From Trametopsis cervina (Eukaryota > Basidiomycota > Agaricomycetes > Polyporales > Irpicaceae): a stretch of 64,000 nt of DNA. The stretch lies in contig MU278369.1 in NCBI GenBank assembly GCA_022385755.1, forward strand, positions 163,675 to 227,674. Reading direction: 5' to 3'. The position numbers and the translations under genes are program-made. The number at the start of each line of letters is the position of its first letter. Position 1 is the stretch's first letter. Below are positions 23,500-35,288 of the stretch, one piece after another. The notes under the pieces were generated by a model that was not told the DNA's origin, searched no databases, and saw only the letters and a list, made by a program, of their open reading frames with translations.

Positions 23500-24225
23500 T
23501 CAATCATTCCTCCTGCGAGAGGGGCTTGCACTGCGCCCTCTGGCACCTCTACCTTTCTTTGGTCCGGTCGGAGGCGGTCGAACGAACGCATAGTCGCATT
23601 GCAACGCTTGTTCTAGCAAAGTAGTACCACTCGCGCCATCAATCGCGGCTTGTGCTTCCGCCATCGTTTCATACTCCACGAGTGCGTATCCCTGTTGCAG
23701 AAATGCTTTAATGTCTAACTGGTTGAGCGCATACTAAAGGCAACGCACCTTGACATATCCCGTACGCCGGTCAAGGTTCAAATGGAGATTCTTGATCTCT
23801 CCGTATTCGGCAAATTTGTCCGTAACATCTTCCTCTGTGGCCTCCTCGTGCACATTGGTGACGAGAACGATCCATCCTTCAACCGCTGGAAAGGCATCCA
23901 AAAATCAGACGTGAGCGTTGCTTGGAAACAATGTGCGGTGCTCACAGCGCGCAGCTCTAGTTTCCGACCCATGTGAAGATTCCACTCGGTCGAATGTTTG
24001 TTCTGATGCTACGCCGCTCTCATTTCCGCCTGCCATACACTGTGTTACAAAATTTCGAACAAAGCGGTAATGTCACGTCCCAACTGACCTGCGGAGCTTT
24101 GGAAACCTCTTCCCTTTCGGCGTACGACTCCTGCTCCTGTTATTGTCGGTTGGATGTAAGCATTCGTCAATGTTTCAAAAGCACACAGACGCACCATCAT
24201 CGATGTTCATACCATCGTCCGACAT
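23500..24225 (-). CDS. RBM8A: Exon junction complex RNA-binding protein Y14 (RBM8A)
   Basis: Core subunit of the exon junction complex, binding Mago and marking spliced mRNA in nucleus and cytoplasm. The first exon begins at 24225 ([10 protein letters not shown]). Further exons give a glycine/serine linker, then one [43 protein letters not shown] and the RNP1 KGYALVEYE. The tail is arginine/serine-rich ([12 protein letters not shown], stop at 23500). The [26 protein letters not shown] and QAAIDG blocks are diagnostic of Y14 rather than other RRM proteins. Presence fits the very high intron density. The gene is divergent from HP1, with 518 bases between starts. Confidence 0.94.
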
Positions 24226-24743
24226 TGTGTCGTCTCTGGAGCTGGCTTGAATGAGTAGAAACTATACGCAGCGAGAACGACAAGTTTGAGGTTGGCCTTA
24301 AGCGGTCACGGTGATCGCCGAACCGACCGCTCCGGGTGGCAATGCCAAATCTGAGCCTGAAATCAAGTATACATCATGCACTGTCACTTGTCTTGCAATC
24401 TCCGCGCATCGAGCATTGCACAGTCAATTCATGTATCGGTCTTTCAGTGTCAAGCCAGACGCTTATAGGAACAAATTCTATGTTGTTCGGCTGAAACGTG
24501 CAGCGATGTATCCGGGAAACCATACCCTGTTAGGGCGCGGCACCGTAATCGCTTTGAGCTCGAACTCCGAATAGAGCGGCTAGCGAAAACAATTCACGCC
24601 TTTGGTATTATCCTACCCAGAGGCGCTCGTCACAATTCCCACGATTCAACCTTGCGGCCAGGCGCGCGACTCATTTGCGGTCAACCGCATTCCTCTACGC
24701 GAGTGAAACAGCTTCACTATCATTGGCATTTGCACCTCATATC
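24226..24743. other. Bidirectional upstream region of Y14 and HP1
   Basis: About 0.5 kb between two divergent starts. No TATA element or repeat stands out; the open frame at 24311-24574 has no recognisable domain. Confidence 0.4.
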
Positions 24744-25792
24744 ATGGGAACTAAAGGCGGGAGGCCCCAGCGTCGTGATTCTGAAGATAGCGAGATGGAG
24801 GACGCGACAAACAAACACGTGGACGCTGATGACGAGGAAGGGTCGGACGGTGGCTCAGGAGCTGAAGAGTACGAAATTGAGGCCATTCTCGACGCGAAGG
24901 TGGGGATGTTTGAAACGGTGAGCAGTGCCCGAATACTTTCATTATTGATTGTTTGTATCTAATAGTTTTCGACGTGGATTCAGGGCCGTCTTGCCTTCCT
25001 CGTGAAGTGGAAGGGTTACGAGGCGATACACAATAGCTGGGTAAGAGAGGAAGACGCAGGGTCAGTATATTCGTATATCAGCGGGGCACTATGTGCTAAA
25101 ATGAGCTATCGCGTTCAGCAACGCCCAGGAGCTAATTGATGCCTACTGGAGGAAGCACGGTGGGAAGGAGGCATTGTTGAAGAAAGGTGCCCCTCGCAAG
25201 TCCGACAGTAAACCGAGGGCCTCAGCTGTCTCGAAGCGTAGATCTCCCGAATCAGACGAGGACCCCGCCCCTCCCAAGAAGCGGGGTAAACAGGCCAAAG
25301 CATCCGTTTCTGAGGATGAGGAACCTTCAGTTAGCAAGGCGCCCAAGAGGGGCAGAAAGAGTGCAGGGGCGAGCTCGTCGGCCTCTGCGAAAAAGGCAGC
25401 TATCATGGTTGAAGATGACGACGACGAAGAGGAAAGCTACATGGACCTGAAAGCATACAAGAACAGCCCGTCGTGGGCTCACCTGGTTGACCACATCGAG
25501 ACGGTGGAAAGAACTCCTGAGGGCAACCTTCAGGTTTACTTTGTACTGTACGCGCCATACAGTGGCATTGACCCTGTCGATTTCTGACAGTGTATTTTAT
25601 TTGTCCAGGAAAGGTCAAGATGGGAAGGAGGGCAAGCTATGCCGAGAGGACTCGTCAGTGTGCAAAGAGAAGATGCCTCAGCTGGTGCGTATGGAGTATC
25701 ACGTGAGGTACTGCGATATACTGACGGCTTTGGGTGGTTTTATTTAGTTGCTCGAATTCTATGAGACCAATTTGCGCTGGAAGAAGGCATAA
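24744..25792 (+). CDS. Heterochromatin protein HP1 (chromodomain plus chromoshadow domain)
   Basis: Binds methylated histone H3 lysine 9 and dimerises to build heterochromatin. Five exons (24744-24917, 24984-25060, 25119-25547, 25609-25684, 25748-25792) close in frame to 266 residues. The N-terminus is acidic. The chromodomain starts at about residue 38 (EYEIEAILDAK) and continues through FLVKWKGYEAIHNSWVREED to LIDAYWRKHGG, with the aromatic cage Tyr, Trp and Tyr positions present. A basic, lysine-rich hinge follows (about residues 100-190). The chromoshadow domain occupies the C-terminus (SWAHLVDHIETVERT through LLEFYETNLRWKKA). The domain order matches Swi6/HP1. It converges on the RDEL-protein gene. 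Confidence 0.93.
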
Positions 25793-26863
25793 GTCTGTGA
25801 TTCTTTGCCATAATTGTTCTGCGTTCGTTAAGCTCTGTGGAGTTCCAAGGGCTTTCTTCCTTTCCTGCGTCTCTAAAACTGTCATTTATCGTGCTTTGAT
25901 ATCAGTTCATCAGGAGCCTGCTCTGGGCCCTTTACAGTATTCTCTTTGGGACAGATATTCTGTATTGCGTGTGTTATGTTCTGCAATAATCATCCTAACC
26001 GTGCGAATACTCCATAAGTAAGCTGCCATTTGCGATAGAGTCGCTGTTGCCACGATCACGGTGGCATCTCGTCGTCGCGGCAGGCTTCAGATGCGGTGTG
26101 GGTCATTCTGTGGCCAAGCAGGTGCATATGCAAATCAGCGCGCTCTCTTGTCATCGTCAGATTGTTCATCATTATATCGCATATATCGCCACCGTAGGTA
26201 GTATAGCACTTCAAGTCTGTCATTGCACAGATGCGTTGGGCAAATGTGCTTGACTTCGTCTTGACGAGCACATGTCGCTATTGACAGTCAAGCCGCTCAC
26301 TCAGTTCAACGTTCCTACTGATTTCGTAGTTCAAGTTGCCGTATATGCGTGGGTGTTTCCCTCGGGTTGAAGCCAGTCTCAATAACAACCGAAATACAAG
26401 GCTCATGAAACCGTTTCATATCTAAGACAACATCTCGCTGCCACGAGGAGAGTATAGCAAGTGAAAGTTCCGCCGTCAGCTAGCCTCTGCGCGAGCATAG
26501 CCCCAGCAATTGGGTGCCAAGGATAAGATCACATACACATCGGAGCGGCGATGTGTCAGTAGATGGCGGCGCCAGACACATCTGAAGTAATGCTGTTCTG
26601 ACAAAAGGGAGGTGCACGTAGCGAATCAAGGGAGATTGAAATATCGTATTGCAAGGGGGATTCACCCTTAATAGATAGTCTAACAACTATACGGTATAGC
26701 ATGTAGGTTGGTGCAGAGAGCCGGATCTATACAACGCTACGGTAAGTTCATGTATGACGTTAGTTGCGCCGCATCAAATCGTACCTCACGACATAAATAA
26801 ATATAAACCTCGCTTGAGTTGGCGGCGGAACTTGAGCAAACACATGGGTAATGGGGTCCGATA
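25793..26863. other. Convergent intergenic interval
   Basis: About 1.07 kb between two 3' ends. I see no coding signal, tRNA or repeat; it presumably contains both 3' untranslated regions. Confidence 0.5.
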
Positions 26864-29810
26864 TTATAACTCATCGCGCTTGGATGCTGGGGAAGACGCG
26901 AGATTGCCCTCATCGATTACTTCTTGCGCCAAGTCGTCAACGACGTGCTCAGGGTCTGCATTCTTGTCATCCGGAGCTGAGGTTGCCTGACCCTCATGCT
27001 GAGCTATCCGATCAAGCACTGACAAGATCTCTTCTTTGCTGCGTCCGATAGTAACCGGAGGAATAGCTGGGCTTTCATCCTCTTCCTTGCCGTTGTGTGC
27101 ATCGCCCTCTATTGGTAAGGTAGAAACAGTAGCGTCTGAGGGGACGCTGTCACCATCTGAATCGGGGGTCTCGGCACCAAAGGCGCGATCGCCGCTACGC
27201 TTAATGCGACGTAGACGGGTTTCAAACCCTATAACGATGTCTTGGACCTCTGTCTGCAGGTCTTGAATGCCATCGAGGACCGGGTTGATTGGCGGCGAGG
27301 GATGCGTTCCATTCTGTATAGCTAATGCCAAAGCTGTAAAGTTCTCGGTCCCTGACAAGGCAGAGCATTGGTACGCCGCAGAGGTAGAGCGAAGATACAA
27401 CTTACTGCGCTCCAAGTCATGGTATCGCTGCCAATCATGATATGTAACATCGTCCAGCCAGGCATAGTCGAGTCCGATGTCTCCTTGCGCTGCGTCAGCA
27501 ATTTCTTTCACTTCGCCTGCCAGCTTGTGAACCTACGACAACTGGTATAAGGAACGGAGAACGAAGTCACAACAGTGTTACTTACCTCAGCCAACTCTGC
27601 GTTGACAACATCCATATACCACCCGTTCACCACGGCATCGGTTTGGTCGAGGCGCTGTTCAAACTTCTTATCAACTTTGTCGATAACACGGGCCCACATG
27701 GTTTCCTTCTCTTCATTAGTTCGCCCACTGCGCGTGTCCTTGCGCATTGTGGTCAGATATTTCTCAGCGCCCTTGAGGTACTTTTCAGCATCCTCGACAA
27801 GATTATCAAGCTCTTCCCGAATCTGCCGAGATTGCTTGAGCTCGGCGGCGGCTGCCTTCCTGGAAGCGACTAGGTTCTTCCTTAGCTCTTTGCGGGCGCT
27901 GGCCATCTTGTCCTCCATCTGCGCTTCCCATTTCGTATGTCGAGCTGTGATGTCGGCTCGTTTCCGCGCCGTGTTTTCCTTTTCCACTCGGAGCCGTTCA
28001 GCTTTAGTTTCTTCGTCCTCTTCCTGTATTTCCAGCGGTTCGTTGTCAGACTGGGGGTCATTCGTCTCTATATCAGCTAGACCAAGTTCCGCATAGATGT
28101 CATCCAAACTGAAGTCATCTTGGGTTTCATCCTGCTCAGGGAGTATAGTCGGCACCACGGAGGAAGCAATTGATTCAATAGTTGTTGTCACCTAGACAAA
28201 ATCATAGGTAGCGTCCCATTAGGTCAATATGTAAATCACTGTAGCACAGAAGTGCACACCTGATCCGCCAAAGATCCAAGTTTCGAAGCAGCATCCGCAG
28301 CGCTGGCCTGTGCCTCTTGAGAAATGGACGAGATAGGCGTCGCGATGGACTGCCCGATGAATGAGGAGATTGTCGGGATGACCTCCTCTAGAACTACGGA
28401 AGAACCGACAGAACTCAAGCTGGATGCCAAGGACTCTAGCTGTTCCGTGGCAGACGACGCGGTCGTCAATACACCTGTAACAGCATCTGCGGACGCCGAA
28501 GTCGCAACGGAAGATGCGCTCTGTATCCTAGTGGTACGGGTTTCTGAGTCTTTCAGCGTCACTGTAGGGTTTGTGGACGGGAACGGAGACGGGATTGACT
28601 CCACCTCCGAGATCGTCTCAGGAAGAACGGAGGACGCGGGCCCCACTACAGCTTCTGACGCCGCAGGAACGAGCGGTGTTGACGTTTCCAGTAAAGAGGA
28701 GACAAATGATGACACTGTTGCGGAAGCTTTGGAAGCTGACACCGCGAATGACTTTGATGCGACTGAGACCGGTTTCGTGTCCCCACTGCTGAGTTCCTTG
28801 ACTTTCTCCCAAATCTTCTGAATGTGCGGGTCCACCAACTGCCGCCTCTGTTCACCCAAGAGCTGTACGAGCTGTAATAAGAGTGCCTGGATGCGCTCAA
28901 GAATGGGGATTGCATAAGGTTTCGCAATTTGATATCCATCGTAGGTCTTGTGCGCCGCAAGAATGACATATGGCCGGGCCTCGTGCTGCCAGGTCTGCAG
29001 TTTTTGTGAAGCCAAGCGGACTTGTGGAGCCAATCGGCTTTCATATTCATTGAGTGCAGTGGTGATATAGGGCGTTATTTGGTCAGCTGCACGTGCGAAA
29101 TGAGGCCAGACGTATTTATTCAACTGAGGATCAACGTATTTCTTCCACTGAGGAACAACACGCTTCTTCCACTGCGGAACGACGCGCTGGTTCCATTCTG
29201 CATGTGCCTGGATAACGATGGGCTTCGCTGTGTCAATACTCCTTTGGATGACGGGCGTTGCACGGTCCACGTAAGGCGCTATAGATGGATGTTCCAGCGC
29301 GCGATGTAGCTGTGGTAGGAGGTACGGCTCAAGGACATATCGACGATATGAGTGTAGACCGCGACAAATCGGAGACTTGAGGGCCTCATCATTCGGGCAA
29401 ACCGTCAGGGTGTATATGGTAAACCACAGCAGGAATGCTCGTGACAGGAGCTCAGCAAAAGTCGAGCCACCCCTCCGGCGTTTCTGTTTCATGGTTGAGC
29501 CACAATGCAGAGCCATCAGTGAGTCTGACCCACCTGTTTCTCCTTTTTGTACTTGTTCTTCCACTTTCCTTTTCCTTTCACTCTGCTCTATAGCAAAGAC
29601 AACATTCACATCACAGGCGTGGGCAACCTTTGGTATACGACTCACCTCGTCTACTGACGTTGACAAATTTGCATGGTTCGCATCGCTTGCGAGAGGACTC
29701 GACACCTCAGGCGCATCTTGTGGCGCCTTCCCTTTTACTCTGGGGATGGGCTGAGCGGAATTGGTGCGCGATGTCGGCACCGGTGCTGGTGCTCTGCGCG
29801 TTACCACCAT
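26864..29810 (-). CDS. ER-retained membrane/coiled-coil protein with C-terminal RDEL
   Basis: Four exons, 29810-28260, 28191-27586, 27532-27406 and 27351-26864, give 923 residues. A basic N-terminus is followed by one hydrophobic segment at about residues 119-138 (LLSRAFLLWFTIYTLTV). Next is a run of short helices with repeated PxWKK and PYV motifs (VVPQWKKRVVPQWKKYVDPQ). A serine/threonine-rich stretch follows, then an acidic coiled coil in exon 2 (ERLRVEKENTARKRADI). The last residues are SKRDEL, a KDEL-type retrieval signal. I infer a type II ER membrane protein with a lumenal C-terminus. Function is unknown; relatives are sometimes labelled hoxa13-like, which the sequence does not support. 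A 60-base, stop-free candidate intron lies at 29586-29645. Confidence 0.78.
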
Positions 29811-30158
29811 GGCCAGTTACCGTCTTTTGTCGTATATTCCGGTACTATAAACCAAGAGTGATGTAAAGTCGATAAATAGAGAGCGAGCTACGTGGTAGAT
29901 GGAGAGTAGGTACTTGGCAACTTCGCTGCGACTGGGGTTGGCAATGACGTGCATTAGCGCCGCATCACGTGCACGACCCTCTTTTCAGAATTCACAGCGT
30001 CCTGCTGTCGATGCCTGCCTCTACAGCATACAGCCAGGAAGCGTTCAAACACTATAGCTGGGGTAGCGGTAAGTTTTTGCCCCTGCCTAGCCCTGAAGTA
30101 TGGTGACTGATATCGATTCGGCGGGATGGGTTAATAGCCATTCAAACGAAAAGTCGCG

Positions 30159-32219
30159 ATGTTAGCATCCATCAGTCCTCATGTATCGAAGACATACGCT
30201 CGACGGTCGCGAAAGAACAAAACGAGCCGTTCCTTCGTGCTCAGGGACAAGTCGCCTGCTTCACCTTTGAAGGAACTATCAGCATCGGAGCAGGATCTTA
30301 CAATAGATGAGATGTCTCATAGAATGAAGAAACGCTCTCGTCAAGTCTCTGCAGATGCACTAGACGTAGGTAGCAATCTCAAAGGCACGAGCGACGCTAG
30401 GGCGAAGGGGCCTCACATGAAGAAAATGAGATGCACCTCCGGTCTCGATGCGGACTCTCTTTTCGATTCCGCTACAATATCGGAGAGTGTCCCTGCGACT
30501 CCCGTACCGGACAGCAAGAAAGCGCTTCGTCCCATTGTGGCGCAGCAAATCAACGAGTCTGTCTACCAAACACCATTTCCAACTGAGGAGTCTATTCTCA
30601 AATCCTACATCATTCCCCTCACTGACGAACCGCTGTCACCTGTGCCAATTGGACGGCGACTTCTCTCTCGGACTAGCTCCCGCCAGTTCAAAGAAAACAA
30701 AGCTTCAAAACCTGGCTTTCGACTACCTCTGGCTTCTCCTTATCACAGTCGCCCTGCTTCTCGTTCGTCTTCTCCTGTTAAAACGGTTCATACTTCCGCT
30801 ACAAGACCTTTGCATGCCAAATCGCGCACATTATCGTCAAGCTCTCTCAGGCTCCACACCAAAAGTAATTCGGCCGTCGGCGCTGAGGATTCTATCTTTG
30901 ATAACGCCTCTAGTGCCAGTTTCTCACAAGCCCGTGAACGTACGGTACAAACTGGTTCTCACGCACGTACTGCCTCGATCCCTAATTCGTCCTCTGCAAC
31001 TACGCTACTCGCCGACATTACTTCAGAGCACTGGATGGTACCTCCCAAAGCTCTAGCTCGGCCGTCAGTTGAGCGGGAAGATATCCAATTTGATATCTTC
31101 CAAGCCGATCATCCGTCGTTCTACTTTGATCAACCGAATCAAGTCTCCACGCCATGTCGTACGAAGCAAACCCCTTCAACGGTCAATAACGTGTGCGAAT
31201 CTCCAGCCCCTCGCTCCGGTCCTGGAAGTTATTACTCTGACGACGAAGATGTGGAGATGGCAATCCCCGACTCGAAGCATTCTCCTCGTCAGTCTCGAAG
31301 GCGACGACGCACTGTCGTTCATATGTCTAGCGATAGTATTTTCTCCTCTGCACTTGATTTCTCTGCATACTCGTCCGAAGGATCACCTACTCGGCCTGGA
31401 TATTTGCAAACTGCGTCCACCAACCTCAACTCGCCTTCTAGTTCTGTCCCTGCTGCCGAAAACTCTGTGACTGCTGCTACTACTCTTGACTCTGCTTTCT
31501 CTCCTGCATCTGGATCCGCTGGCTTAGCACTCGCGAAAGAAATAGCCGCATTGCCGTCGACTCCTCTCTTGAGCCCCGCTTTTCGGAATGACCTTCCTTC
31601 TGTACCATCTCAATTCGCCGATGGTTATTCTACACGTCTCACCCAACGTCAACACCGTCCTACTCACGAAGAAGACGAACTACACGGTATGTTCTCGATG
31701 CTTGAGCTGGGTGGTGAGTTACGTGACTACGGGATACGTTTTCCTAACGCTCAACTCATTAAAGATACGCAACCGACAACACATACTGCCAATGAATTGG
31801 GGCTTGGTTCGCAGAACTTATCTGCTTCTTCTCGAATAGATAGGCACAGCGACACCCGGACGAACAATATCGCGCACCGTCGAAAGCGTGGGGACACCAT
31901 CCGCGCTGCAGACTTCGCCCGTCCTGGTCTGCCCGTTGGTATTGTGTCTCCGATGCAATTTAGTTCAAGGAGCGCACACGCCGACATTCTGCCTCCGAAT
32001 GCTCGGCGCACCCGTTCTGGGACTGTTACTCTAGCGAGATCGACTGCTCGCCCGGGGAATTCAGCTCAGCCAAACACTACAAGGGCGAAGGTCTCTCGAC
32101 GTCCGGAAGGCTTGCCGACGATAAAGATGCGAATCGAGTCTCCTATACCTCAGCAAGCCTCTGACGAGGAAGACGACGAGTTGCTGATCAAACAAGAAAC
32201 TGTCTGGCAAGAGGAGTAG
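30159..32219 (+). CDS. Unrecognised Ser/Pro-rich protein (686 residues)
   Basis: One long open frame with no recognised domain. Sequence is serine- and proline-rich with basic clusters (ARRSRKNK near the start, SRRRRRT mid-protein), an acidic stretch (YYSDDEDVEM) and a better ordered block near the C-terminal third (EEDELHGMFSMLELGGELRDYGIRFP). These features suggest a nuclear, largely disordered regulator, but that is inference. A plausible upstream exon exists: an ATG at 30011 reads to 30068 before GTAAG, and joining it to an acceptor at 30153 enters this frame five codons-worth of bases before the ATG at 30159, adding about 21 residues. The gene is divergent from the RDEL protein, with about 200-350 bases between starts. 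Confidence 0.7.
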   Translation: MLASISPHVSKTYARRSRKNKTSRSFVLRDKSPASPLKELSASEQDLTIDEMSHRMKKRSRQVSADALDVGSNLKGTSDARAKGPHMKKMRCTSGLDADSLFDSATISESVPATPVPDSKKALRPIVAQQINESVYQTPFPTEESILKSYIIPLTDEPLSPVPIGRRLLSRTSSRQFKENKASKPGFRLPLASPYHSRPASRSSSPVKTVHTSATRPLHAKSRTLSSSSLRLHTKSNSAVGAEDSIFDNASSASFSQARERTVQTGSHARTASIPNSSSATTLLADITSEHWMVPPKALARPSVEREDIQFDIFQADHPSFYFDQPNQVSTPCRTKQTPSTVNNVCESPAPRSGPGSYYSDDEDVEMAIPDSKHSPRQSRRRRRTVVHMSSDSIFSSALDFSAYSSEGSPTRPGYLQTASTNLNSPSSSVPAAENSVTAATTLDSAFSPASGSAGLALAKEIAALPSTPLLSPAFRNDLPSVPSQFADGYSTRLTQRQHRPTHEEDELHGMFSMLELGGELRDYGIRFPNAQLIKDTQPTTHTANELGLGSQNLSASSRIDRHSDTRTNNIAHRRKRGDTIRAADFARPGLPVGIVSPMQFSSRSAHADILPPNARRTRSGTVTLARSTARPGNSAQPNTTRAKVSRRPEGLPTIKMRIESPIPQQASDEEDDELLIKQETVWQEE

Positions 32220-32677
32220 GTCGCACAAACTGGGTGCGAGTGTTTCTGTCCTATATTCTGTCAAGCCCGTTGCATCACATGGATATTTGCATACCTGCAC
32301 AACTCTTTCCGGTTTGTCTAGTCCTGTTTATCATGGGCCCTTTACGCTATCCATCGCTGTTTCTCGCTCTTCATTTCCCATTTCCTGGTAGGCCCGTGCG
32401 TACCGCGTTCTATTCATTCGCAAGTGGATGTGTATACCTTACTTCGTATACAAATGCATGTCAAGAAGTAACAAAAAGTGACAAGTCTTTTATCACACCC
32501 TTCAGTAGCCAATGTCATAAGTCCTAGATAATTAGCGCCAGGGGTGTCATCAAAGGTAAGATCTGAACTTGCACTATGCCGATCTATGCGGATCAGAAAG
32601 TCTTTACAGGATTGACAACATTGGCCACTCTGTTCACGGTCCGTACTGTACCTCCTCCGGCTTCGTGAGCGGTTGGT
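32220..32677. other. Intergenic between tandem plus-strand genes
   Basis: 3' flank of the unrecognised gene and upstream region of SIR2. No separate gene or element is visible. Confidence 0.45.
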
Positions 32678-35270
32678 ATGAACCCTCGCTCATCGACCTC
32701 ACCCTCTACGTCGGAGAAGCTGTCGTCGCGTGAACGCTACATACGATACTTGAATGCGGCGCTCATAAGCGAGTTTTTAGAGTGGGCGGAGGATGTCGAC
32801 GTCGAGGAAGACACCATCGAGGAGCTCTTGGATAGCTTCAACGAAGACGATCTTGGTTATGCCGAAGAAGACAAACAGAAGACTGAGGATGTAGACGGAT
32901 CTGACCTTGAGGAGAATGCAGATTCGTTTCTAGCAGGTATCATGTCGAAGATAGCTGAGGAGAGTGAGTACTACCTTGGATGCAACGTTACTGTCCAGGA
33001 ATACGGATGCATCGTACGGTCTGATTTCTCACCTCCTATTACCCGATTCAGAAGAACAAGTGTTGTGCCAGCTTGATGAGAGACAGCTTATCCATGACGT
33101 GAAAGAGAAAGGTATGTCTTGATTCTCTCATATGTTCCTTCCATCGTAGCTCATGCATCTAACTAAGGCCCGACATATGTGATCAGCGAATATGTCATAA
33201 CCAGAGGAATACCCATACCCAAACTTCTGCTTCTTTTTGATATATATCTCGTGCGGACCACATTCTATAATATCTTCCGACGTGTGGTCTGACATTGAGA
33301 CATGACTGCAGAGTGACGAACTTCGAGATAAATCTCACAAGATACACCTATTCTTTCTCAGAGTGGCTATATATCGCGTGTAAGTTGGATTCTCTTTGCT
33401 TGAGACAAATTGTTTTTGAAATGCGCGTAGGCTTCAGAAGCGTATTCGACTTCCATACAGCACCATCGATGACGCAGTTGATCTAATAAAGAAGTCTACT
33501 AATGTCCTTATATTAAGCGGCGCCGGTATCAGTACGCTGCCGCTTCCTCTGCATTCGAGACATGAGCATCTAATGTTTCTGCATAATAGGTGTCTCGTGC
33601 GGCATCCCCGATTTTCGCTCGCGAACGGGCATATATAGTATGCTGCAAGAAAAGGGAGAATATGAGCTTGATGACCCTCAACAAATGTAAGATTTCCTTA
33701 CATTCGTAGCAATAAGGCGTTTTTGACCCATTGCAGGTTCGACATTGATTATTTCAAAGAGAACCCGGCAGGTGAGTGTTGTCTATTGAAACTGCGGCAC
33801 GACTCCTCACCAATGGTGTATCAGTTTTCTAGTGGGTATTTGCAAACATTCATAGTCTTGGATTCTCATTGCTTCTCTATCCACAGTTCGTTTGCTAGGT
33901 AAGACATTTATAGCTGGAATGAATTCATGGGCTCAATCGGGTCAAGCCAAATATACCCCTCAAATTTCATACCCTCGCCATCTCACCGTTTCATCAAGAT
34001 AATGGAGGAGAAAGGCAAGGTGAGCAGCTCATCCACAGCTATATTTGTTGTTTCATCTCAAACTTTTCGGACAGTTGCTTCGAGTAAGTATTGAACCTAC
34101 ACTATGCGCCGGAAAAATCACAAATGGAACACATCCAGAACTATACTCAGAACATCGACACGCTAGAGACGCGCGCTGGCGTGAAGAAGGTTGTTCAATG
34201 TCACGGCTCATTTGCGACGGCCAGTTGTATCAACTGTCGAGTCAAAGTTGCGGGAAATATGATAGAGGCGGAGGTCATGAACCGCACCATACCTCTTTGC
34301 AAGTCCTGCACTACCGCGCCGACTGTCAAAGTGAAGAAAAAAGGAAAGAAGAAAAAGCATTTACCGTGGGAGAGTGATGGTGAAGAAGAGCCTGAAACCC
34401 CAGCATTCCCATCGGGTATTATGAAGGTACGCCGCACGTCATGCATGTCTGGCAGTGTGTTTGAGTGCTGACAGGAGGCTCAGCCAGATATCACTTTCTT
34501 CGGAGAGCGACTTTCGGACGACTTTGACAAGGCACTGGCAGAGGACAGGCCTTTAGTGGACCTAATGATCATCATTGGTACATCCCTCAAAGTGTCGCCT
34601 GTTGCCGACATCCCTTGTAAGTTTAAGCTGCTCGTACGAAGACGCTCGATGATCGTTACGTGTCAAAACAGCCCATCTACGCCACTCAATCCCGCAGGTA
34701 CGATGGCTGCCAAATATCGACGCAACAATACCACTAACAGCGTACTGACATAGATAGTGATCAATAAGACTCCGATACTGCACCTTAACGCCGATGTAAG
34801 CATAGCTTGCTCGTGGATTATCCATTCACGTATTGTCCTGACGACTGATCGGACCTTGTAATACTACCCGCTACTGCATCATTTACATGTCCACAGATCG
34901 TACTTCTTGGGGACGCGGACGAGATAGTGCGACACCTCTGCCACAGGCTCGGATGGGAGCTGCCTCAATCGGCACCACAGCCTTCAGGTCCCTCGACAAA
35001 CCTAGAACCAGAGCGGCCCAATCTACGTAAACGCCACTCAGCCACCTTTGAACAGGACCCGCGCCGAGTAGGAAACAGGTCAGAACCATCATCCGAATGC
35101 GAAGGATCGCTTGTATTGACCATCTACAATGTAGCCATGTATGGCTTTTCGAAGGCGCGGATCCGGGCGATATTGGCGAGATCATAGAGAAACATTACGG
35201 AGGCCAGCCTGGTCCTATCGAGAATAACGAGGCTCCACTGGACCGATCGAAAAAGGTTCGACGGACGTAG
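32678..35270 (+). CDS. SIR2: NAD-dependent histone deacetylase Sir2 (sirtuin)
   Basis: Removes acetyl groups from lysines using NAD+, typically in silenced chromatin. The N-terminal exons hold an acidic region and a Sir2-type extension ([19 protein letters not shown] near 33180-33240). Catalytic motifs appear in order: LILSGAGIS (about 33510), [15 protein letters not shown] (33592-33637), [10 protein letters not shown] (34138-34168), the catalytic histidine in VVQCHGSF (about 34200), zinc cysteines in CINC and [13 protein letters not shown] (34488), [16 protein letters not shown] and HLNAD. A lysine-rich insertion ([10 protein letters not shown]) follows the zinc cysteines. About a dozen short introns. 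Stop at 35270 is 18 bases from the convergent acetyltransferase stop. The N-terminal extension suggests a Sir2/Hst1-type nuclear sirtuin. Confidence 0.92.
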
Positions 35271-35288
35271 GGCACAGGACCGGTTGGT

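Noticed and set aside
27575..28096. 173-codon plus-strand frame inside the RDEL gene
   Set aside because: Antisense shadow of the coiled-coil exon; serine/leucine-rich as expected from the reverse of Glu/Lys-rich codons.
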